NCBI RefSeq assembly: GCF_052113705.1
Contig: NZ_JBGQOG010000003.1
Location: 1-64,000 of the forward strand
Direction of reading: 5' to 3'
DNA length: 64,000 nucleotides
Source: JBGQOG01 sp052113705
GTDB lineage: Bacteria; Pseudomonadota; Alphaproteobacteria; Rhodobacterales; Rhodobacteraceae
Shown here: positions 59,058 through 64,000 of the stretch, in pieces
Numbering within the stretch: the first letter of the stretch is position 1
Layout of the letters: each line of letters starts with the position of its first letter
Notes under the pieces: model-generated
The model's input: only the letters and a program-made list of their open reading frames with translations
Database searches by the model: none
Told to the model about the DNA's origin: nothing
Position numbers and translations under genes: made by a program

Positions 59058-60679
59058 AGCATCATCTCCTCGGCCTGCCGCGTGGCGCGGCGGCGTGCTT
59101 GCACCTCTGGATCGGGGTCCAGCGAGGCGGCCAGCAAATTACGGGTATAGTCTTCGCGCGGGGCCTCAAAGATCTGACGAACCGGGCCCTGCTCCACGAT
59201 CCGCCCCCCCTGCATCACGATCACCCGGTCGGCAAAATCACGCACCACCGGCAAATCATGCGCGATAAAGATATAACTCAGCCCGAACTGGCCCTTCAAC
59301 CGGTCCAGAAGCTCGATCACCTGCGCCTGCACCTGCACATCCAGCGCCGAGACCGCCTCGTCACAGACGATCACCCGGGGTTCGAGCGCCAAGGCCCGCG
59401 CAATCGCGATGCGCTGCCGCTGGCCACCGCTGAACTGATGCGGATAGCGGTGCATGTGCTCAGGCCGCAGCCCCACCTGTTCCAGCAGTTCCGCCACCCG
59501 CGCCCGCCAGCGGTTGCGGGGCAGGATGTCGGGATGTATCGCCCAAGCCTCGGAAATCAGGCTGTACACTGTCATTCGCGGGTTCAGGCTTTGTGTCGGG
59601 TCCTGAAACACCATCTGAATGTCGCGCCGCATCTTGAACAATTCCTGCGGCGGCAGGGTCAAGAGATCGCGGCCCTGATAGAGCGCGCGGCCGCCGCTGG
59701 CCTCTTCCAGGCGCAAGAGAAGCCGTGCCGTGGTGGATTTGCCGGATCCGGATTCGCCCACGATCGCCAGCGTTTCCCCGGCGCAGAGATCAAAGCTGAC
59801 GCCTTTCAGCGCCTGAAACGCGCCGTAGCTCTTGCTGATATTCTCCATCCGCAGGATCGGATCGGTCAGCACCGGCACCTCGTGCATTTTGCCCCGCCCC
59901 GGCGCGGCACCGATCAGCCGTTGCGTGTAGGGATGCGTCGGATGGGCATAGACCTCGGCCGCCGTTCCCTGTTCGACAATCTCACCGGCATTCATCACGA
60001 CCACACGGTGCGCAATCTCGGCCACCACCCCCAGATCATGGGTGATGATCAGCAAGGCCATTCCCGTCTCGCGCTGCAATTGCTCCAGAAGGGCCAGGAT
60101 CTGCGCCTGCACGGTGACATCGAGCGCCGTGGTCGGCTCATCGGCGATCAGCACATCGGGCCGCAGCGCCAGCGCCATGGCGATCATCAGCCGTTGCCGC
60201 TGCCCGCCCGAGAACTGATGCGGATATTTCTGCGCCGCCGCCGCCACATCCTGAATGCCGACCTTTTCCAGCAAGGACAGCGTTTCACGTTGGGCATCGG
60301 CGCGCGTGGCGCCATGCACCACCAGCGCCTCCTCAATCTGCCAGCCGACGGTGTAGACCGGGTTCAGATGACTCAGCGGATCCTGAAAGATCATCGCAAT
60401 CCGCTTGCCATTGATGGCGCGCCGCTCAGAGGCGCTCATCTTCAGCAGATCGCGCCCCTCGAACAGGATCGCGCCATTGGTGATTTCGCCCGGCGGGCAA
60501 TCGATCAGATCCATCACCGCCGAGGCCGAAACCGACTTCCCCGACCCGGATTCGCCCAGGATCGCCAGCACCTCGCCGCGGTTGATCGACCAGCTGACAT
60601 GGCGCACCGCCTGCACCGGCCCGCGCGCGGTGTGAAAGGTGACCGACAGGTCGCGGACTTCGAGCAAGGGCTCAGACAT
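59054..60679 (-). CDS. Dipeptide/oligopeptide-type ABC transporter, fused double ATP-binding protein
   Basis: This 541-residue protein fuses two ATPase domains. The first has Walker A GESGSGKSVSA near 38, FSGGQRQRLMIAMAL and LIADEPTTALDVT. The second has GESGSGKSTTARLLLR near 318, FSGGQRQRIAIARAL and VCDEAVSALDVQV. Fused D/F-type subunits are common in alphaproteobacterial peptide importers. The ATG overlaps the upstream permease by eight bases. It energises the importer made with the two permeases and receptor encoded before it. Confidence 0.9.
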   Translation of the reverse strand: MSEPLLEVRDLSVTFHTARGPVQAVRHVSWSINRGEVLAILGESGSGKSVSASAVMDLIDCPPGEITNGAILFEGRDLLKMSASERRAINGKRIAMIFQDPLSHLNPVYTVGWQIEEALVVHGATRADAQRETLSLLEKVGIQDVAAAAQKYPHQFSGGQRQRLMIAMALALRPDVLIADEPTTALDVTVQAQILALLEQLQRETGMALLIITHDLGVVAEIAHRVVVMNAGEIVEQGTAAEVYAHPTHPYTQRLIGAAPGRGKMHEVPVLTDPILRMENISKSYGAFQALKGVSFDLCAGETLAIVGESGSGKSTTARLLLRLEEASGGRALYQGRDLLTLPPQELFKMRRDIQMVFQDPTQSLNPRMTVYSLISEAWAIHPDILPRNRWRARVAELLEQVGLRPEHMHRYPHQFSGGQRQRIAIARALALEPRVIVCDEAVSALDVQVQAQVIELLDRLKGQFGLSYIFIAHDLPVVRDFADRVIVMQGGRIVEQGPVRQIFEAPREDYTRNLLAASLDPDPEVQARRRATRQAEEMML

Positions 60680-61601
60680 GTTTCTTGCCTCCCATTTCCA
60701 GACGCCAGCGCTGGGTCGGGTCCAATGCCACCCGCAGCCAGTTCGACAAGAGATTGAGCGAGAGCGTGGTCAGAATGATTGCCAGACCCGGCCAGAAGCT
60801 CAGCCACCAAGCGTTGGTCAGATAGGGCCGCCCCTGGCTCACCATCAGGCCCCAGGTGATTTCGGGCGGCTGGATGCCGATCCCGAGGAACGAGAGCGAG
60901 CTTTCCGCCAGCATGACAAAACTGAAATCCAGCGTCGCAATGGTCAGGATGGTGGGCAGGATCATCGGCATGATGTGGCGCGCAATGATCCGGCCACTGC
61001 TGGCCCCCATCACCTGCGCGGCCTGCACGAACATCCGCTCGCGCATTTCCAGCACTTCGGCGCGGGTGGTGCGCAGATAGACAGGGATCCGGGTGATCGC
61101 CAGCACCAAGATCAGGTTGGTGACCGACGGCTCCAGCATATAAAGCACGATGACGGCGAGCAGGAGCGAGGGAAAGGACATGATCACATCCGCCAGCCGC
61201 GGGATCGCCTCGCCCAGACGGCCGCGGGAATAGCCCGCGATCAGGCCCAGCGTGGTGCCGATCAGCGCCGAGGCCAGCACCGCCCCCGCCGCCACCGCCA
61301 GCGTATTGCTGGCCGCCACGATCAGACGGGCCAGCAAGGGCCGGCCCAGCTGATCGCCGCCGAGGATCATCATCAGCCCCTGCGACCAATCAAACGGCGG
61401 CGCATTGCGGCCGCGCAGGTTTTGCTTGGTGGCCACCGCATCCAGAAGATGCGGGCCGACGAGCGCGCAGACCACCACCACGATCAGAAAGAGAGCCGCG
61501 AAAAAGGCGGGCTTGTCCGCCCAGAGCAGCTTCAGGCTTTGCTTGAAAAAGCCGGGCTCGGGGGCGTCCTTGGGAAGGGTGTGAGTTTCGGTCATGGTCA
61601 T
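60672..61601 (-). CDS. Dipeptide-type ABC transporter permease (DppC-like)
   Basis: This 309-residue inner-membrane subunit has an N-terminal OppC-N segment (LLWADKPAFFAALFLIVVVVCALVGPH) and a permease domain. The cytoplasmic loop ARIIARHIMPMILPTILTIATLD lies near 190. ATG 61601 begins one base after the DppB-like stop, and 61595 is the alternative. Together with the next gene product it forms the membrane channel. Confidence 0.88.
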   Translation of the reverse strand: MTMTETHTLPKDAPEPGFFKQSLKLLWADKPAFFAALFLIVVVVCALVGPHLLDAVATKQNLRGRNAPPFDWSQGLMMILGGDQLGRPLLARLIVAASNTLAVAAGAVLASALIGTTLGLIAGYSRGRLGEAIPRLADVIMSFPSLLLAVIVLYMLEPSVTNLILVLAITRIPVYLRTTRAEVLEMRERMFVQAAQVMGASSGRIIARHIMPMILPTILTIATLDFSFVMLAESSLSFLGIGIQPPEITWGLMVSQGRPYLTNAWWLSFWPGLAIILTTLSLNLLSNWLRVALDPTQRWRLEMGGKKHV

Positions 61602-61602
61602 T

Positions 61603-62517
61603 TCAATACCGGATACGGGGATCGAGCGCCGCATAGGCGAGGTCGATCAGGATGTTCATCAGGAAGATCGCGAAAGCGGTGACCATGATCGCGGCCAGCA
61701 CCACGGTGAAATCCCGCTGCAGGATGCTGTCGATCATCAGCTTGCCCACGCCGGGAAAACCAAAGATCGTCTCGACCACCACGGCGCCGTTCAGCATGCC
61801 CGCCGCCTGATCGCCGATGACGGTGATCACCGGCAGCATCGCATTGCGCAACGCATGCACAAAGATCATCGCGCGCGGCGCGACGCCCTTGGCGCGGGCG
61901 GTTTTCACATAGGCCGAGCCGAGCGCGTTGATCATCGAGCCGCGCACCACCTGCAGGATCAGTCCGAAGGGGCGGATCGAGAGCACCGCCACCGGCAGCA
62001 CCCAATGCAGGGCCGTGCCGGTGCCTGAGGTGGGCACCAGCCCAAAGCCCAGCGAAAACACCACGATGGCGACGATGGCAATCCAGAAATCCGGTGCCGC
62101 CGCCCCGATCAGCGAGCAGAAGGTGGCGATGCGGTCAAACACCCCGCCCACGCGAAACGCCGCGAGCGAGCCAAGCACGATGGCGCCGACGGTGACGATC
62201 AGCATGGTGATCGCCGCCAATTGCAGCGTCCAGCCAAAGGCCTGCACCACGACACCCAGCGCCGGTTGCGCGCGCCGGATTGAATCGCCGAAATCAAGCC
62301 GGAGCAGGTCCAGCACATAGCGCCCGAACTGGGTGATCAGCGGATCGTTCAGCCCATGCAGCGCGCGGAAATTGTCCCGGGCCTCCTGGCTGGCATCAAT
62401 CGGCAGGTACAGATCCGTCGGATCCCCGGTCAGGCGCGACAGGAAGAAGACGGCAACGATCAGCAAGAGCAGCGAGATCGCGCTCGACACCGCCCGTTTC
62501 GCAAGAAAATGTTTCAT
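61603..62517 (-). CDS. Dipeptide-type ABC transporter permease (DppB-like)
   Basis: This 304-residue permease has an N-terminal MKHFLAKRAVSSAISLLLLIVAVFFLSRLTGDPTD-type start. RLDFGDSIRR and the loop YVKTARAKGVAPRAMIFVHALRNAMLPVITVIG follow, standard for DppB. ATG 62517 coincides with the family start but lacks a clear ribosome-binding site. It is 60 bp from the receptor stop. It pairs with DppC-like permease. Confidence 0.88.
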   Translation of the reverse strand: MKHFLAKRAVSSAISLLLLIVAVFFLSRLTGDPTDLYLPIDASQEARDNFRALHGLNDPLITQFGRYVLDLLRLDFGDSIRRAQPALGVVVQAFGWTLQLAAITMLIVTVGAIVLGSLAAFRVGGVFDRIATFCSLIGAAAPDFWIAIVAIVVFSLGFGLVPTSGTGTALHWVLPVAVLSIRPFGLILQVVRGSMINALGSAYVKTARAKGVAPRAMIFVHALRNAMLPVITVIGDQAAGMLNGAVVVETIFGFPGVGKLMIDSILQRDFTVVLAAIMVTAFAIFLMNILIDLAYAALDPRIRY

Positions 62518-62577
62518 GGCTGGCCCGTATCTGAAGGGGGCAGCGGGGGGCACGCGCACCGCGCCCCCCGCATCAGA

Positions 62578-64000
62578 TTACTTGAACTTGATCTGCGCGA
62601 GTTGCAGCTCAGAGTTCGTCGCGATGGTGGGCGTGAAGTCCAGCCGCTCGGACACGCGGCTGAAACCGACCATGTGGAACAAGAACACATCCGCCGAGAG
62701 GTCATGCGCCCGCTGGAAGACCTTGCGCCAGGCCTCGGCACGCCCGTCACCCGCCGTCTCGGTGGCGACCGCGATATCCTTGTTCAGCTCTTCATCGCAG
62801 ATGCCCGATTGCAGACCGTCACAGGCATATTTGAAATACATCGAGAAAACCGGATCGCCGCGGTTGTTGTCATGCATCGCCGCAACCATGGCGGGCTGTT
62901 CACCGGCCGCGAAGGGTTTGGAATAGTATTTCACCCATTCCGCGACTTCCTTCATCTCCAGCTTCACATTCAGCCCGGTTTCCGAGAACATCTGCTGCAG
63001 GGCTTCCATCACCTCGGTCACATTCGGGTAGTTGCCCAGACGCCCGATCAGCAGGATCTCCTGATCCACCGGCACGCCATCGGCCTTGGCCTCGGCCACC
63101 AGCTTTTTCGCGGCCTCGACGTCAAAGGGCGGCACGCCCAGATCGACATCGGCACCCAGTGCGGTGGGCGGCGTCATATGGGTGGCGATGCTCGCATCCG
63201 CCGGGATCAGCGTCCCGAGGAAGGCCGCGCGGTCCACCGCCATGTTCAGCGCCTGCCGGATACGGATGTCATTCAGCGGCGCAATGCTGCTGTCGATCCG
63301 CAGATAGGTGGTTTCCGAATTCGGATAGGAGAAGTCGGTTTTCGGATTGCTGGCGTCATTCTGGCTGATCAGCGGCACGATATCCGCCTCGCCCGCCGCC
63401 ACCATCGCAGCCCGCACCGCATCATCCGAGCGGAACACATAGGTGGCTTGCGTCACCGCCGGCTGTTCGCCCCAATAGCCATCGCGGCGCTTGAGAATGA
63501 TGTTCTGTCCCGCATTCCATTCCGCCAGCACATAGGGGCCGGTGCCCACCGGATTGCGGGTGAATTCCATCGGGGTTTCCGACGGCACCATCGTCATCGT
63601 CGAGAACAACAAGGGCAGGATCGGCTGCGCCGGATCCGAGGTGATCTCAACCGTGGTGTCATCCACCACATTGGTGGTCAGCTTCATGCCGCCAAAGAAT
63701 TTCGCCCCGATCTCGCAGCTCAGCTGGTCCGAGGTGGTCCGCTCGATCGAATGCACGACGTCGGCGGCATCAAAGGCGGTCCCATCCGAGAAGGTCACGC
63801 CCGGGCGCAGGTGAAAACGCCAGGTGCCGTTGCCCATATCCTCCCAGCTTTCCGCCAGACGCGGCATCAGCTTGCCGTCCTCGGTGTTCAGCTCGGTCAG
63901 GGTTTCCGAGACGTTTTGCAGCAACACGCGGCCGATATTGGACTGCGAGGTCATGCAGGGCTCGACCGTCTCCAGCTCTTCATTCAGCGCGATGATGATG
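62578..64000 (-). CDS. ABC transporter substrate-binding protein, SBP family 5 (5' end beyond window)
   Basis: At least 473 residues are visible, and the minus-strand frame stays open through the right edge, so the signal peptide is missing. The visible start reads IIIALNEELETVEPC then MTSQSNIGRVL, the usual first beta strand of family 5. GTWRFHLRPGVTFSDGTAFDAADVVHSIERT and NPVGTGPYVLAEWNAGQNIILKR are typical. Ligands of this family include peptides, glutathione, nickel and opine-like compounds. The dehydrogenase and DUF475 genes in the operon do not identify which. Confidence 0.88.
   Translation of the reverse strand, partial: IIIALNEELETVEPCMTSQSNIGRVLLQNVSETLTELNTEDGKLMPRLAESWEDMGNGTWRFHLRPGVTFSDGTAFDAADVVHSIERTTSDQLSCEIGAKFFGGMKLTTNVVDDTTVEITSDPAQPILPLLFSTMTMVPSETPMEFTRNPVGTGPYVLAEWNAGQNIILKRRDGYWGEQPAVTQATYVFRSDDAVRAAMVAAGEADIVPLISQNDASNPKTDFSYPNSETTYLRIDSSIAPLNDIRIRQALNMAVDRAAFLGTLIPADASIATHMTPPTALGADVDLGVPPFDVEAAKKLVAEAKADGVPVDQEILLIGRLGNYPNVTEVMEALQQMFSETGLNVKLEMKEVAEWVKYYSKPFAAGEQPAMVAAMHDNNRGDPVFSMYFKYACDGLQSGICDEELNKDIAVATETAGDGRAEAWRKVFQRAHDLSADVFLFHMVGFSRVSERLDFTPTIATNSELQLAQIKFK

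Noticed and set aside
1..64000. tRNA, rRNA, riboswitch, transposase, integrase or phage genes
   Set aside because: None recognised by eye on either strand. Subtle structured RNAs would need a covariance-model search to exclude.

Overview
The window looks like a chromosomal segment of a GC-rich alphaproteobacterium, most likely of the Rhodobacter/Paracoccus group (Rhodobacterales). The basis is the high GC content, the third-position GC bias, and the density of ABC, TRAP and tripartite tricarboxylate transporters paired with GntR, LysR and LacI regulators and small catabolic operons. I saw no rRNA, tRNA, CRISPR array, insertion sequence or phage gene. The window is almost entirely uptake plus catabolism.

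Layout. (1) 1-933: the 3' end of a secreted RTX calcium-binding protein. (2) 1.2-19.3 kb: two ABC importers of the Fe(3+)/sugar-phosphate family (AfuABC-like, and a second system with three tandem paralogous binding proteins), two inositol-monophosphatase-family enzymes, a dual-specificity-type phosphatase, a metallophosphoesterase, a Na/Pi cotransporter-family protein and a LacI regulator. A TTGCA-N6-TGCAA operator recurs in front of the transcription units, three times as an identical 15-mer. I infer one regulon that imports an organophosphate, strips its phosphate and manages the released Pi. (3) 19.8-24.3 kb: a LysR regulator, then DUF1028, RidA, a flavin monooxygenase and an RraA-family protein. 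(4) 24.8-31.1 kb: a LysR regulator and a TRAP-transporter operon with a cupin, an M20-type amidohydrolase and an ornithine-cyclodeaminase homologue. ATAG-N7-CTAT boxes tie the LysR gene, the RraA gene and the TRAP operon together.

(5) 31.5-42.8 kb: a hydroxyproline catabolic locus. It has a GntR/FCD regulator, a DapA-type deaminase, an Ldh-type reductase, a polar amino-acid ABC importer, a FAD oxidase, hydroxyproline epimerase, an aconitase-X dehydratase and an aberrant proline-racemase homologue. TTTGTNNACAAA-like operators precede its units. (6) 42.9-44.0 kb: an iron-type alcohol dehydrogenase. (7) 44.4-57.0 kb: two facing operons for acid-sugar catabolism. The plus-strand operon has TctBCA, a DapA homologue, a D-2-hydroxyacid dehydrogenase, an Ldh homologue and PdxA2. 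The minus-strand operon has an SDR, KdgD, a D-2-hydroxyacid dehydrogenase, a DUF1537 kinase, a GntR regulator and a predicted neuraminidase. PdxA2 plus a DUF1537 kinase points to the threonate/erythronate-type route. (8) 57.1-64.0 kb: a dipeptide-type ABC importer operon that ends with a D-2-hydroxyacid dehydrogenase and a TerC-like DUF475 membrane protein. Its binding-protein gene runs off the right edge.

Functions rest on motifs and gene context read by eye. No database search was run, so exact substrates are inferences.
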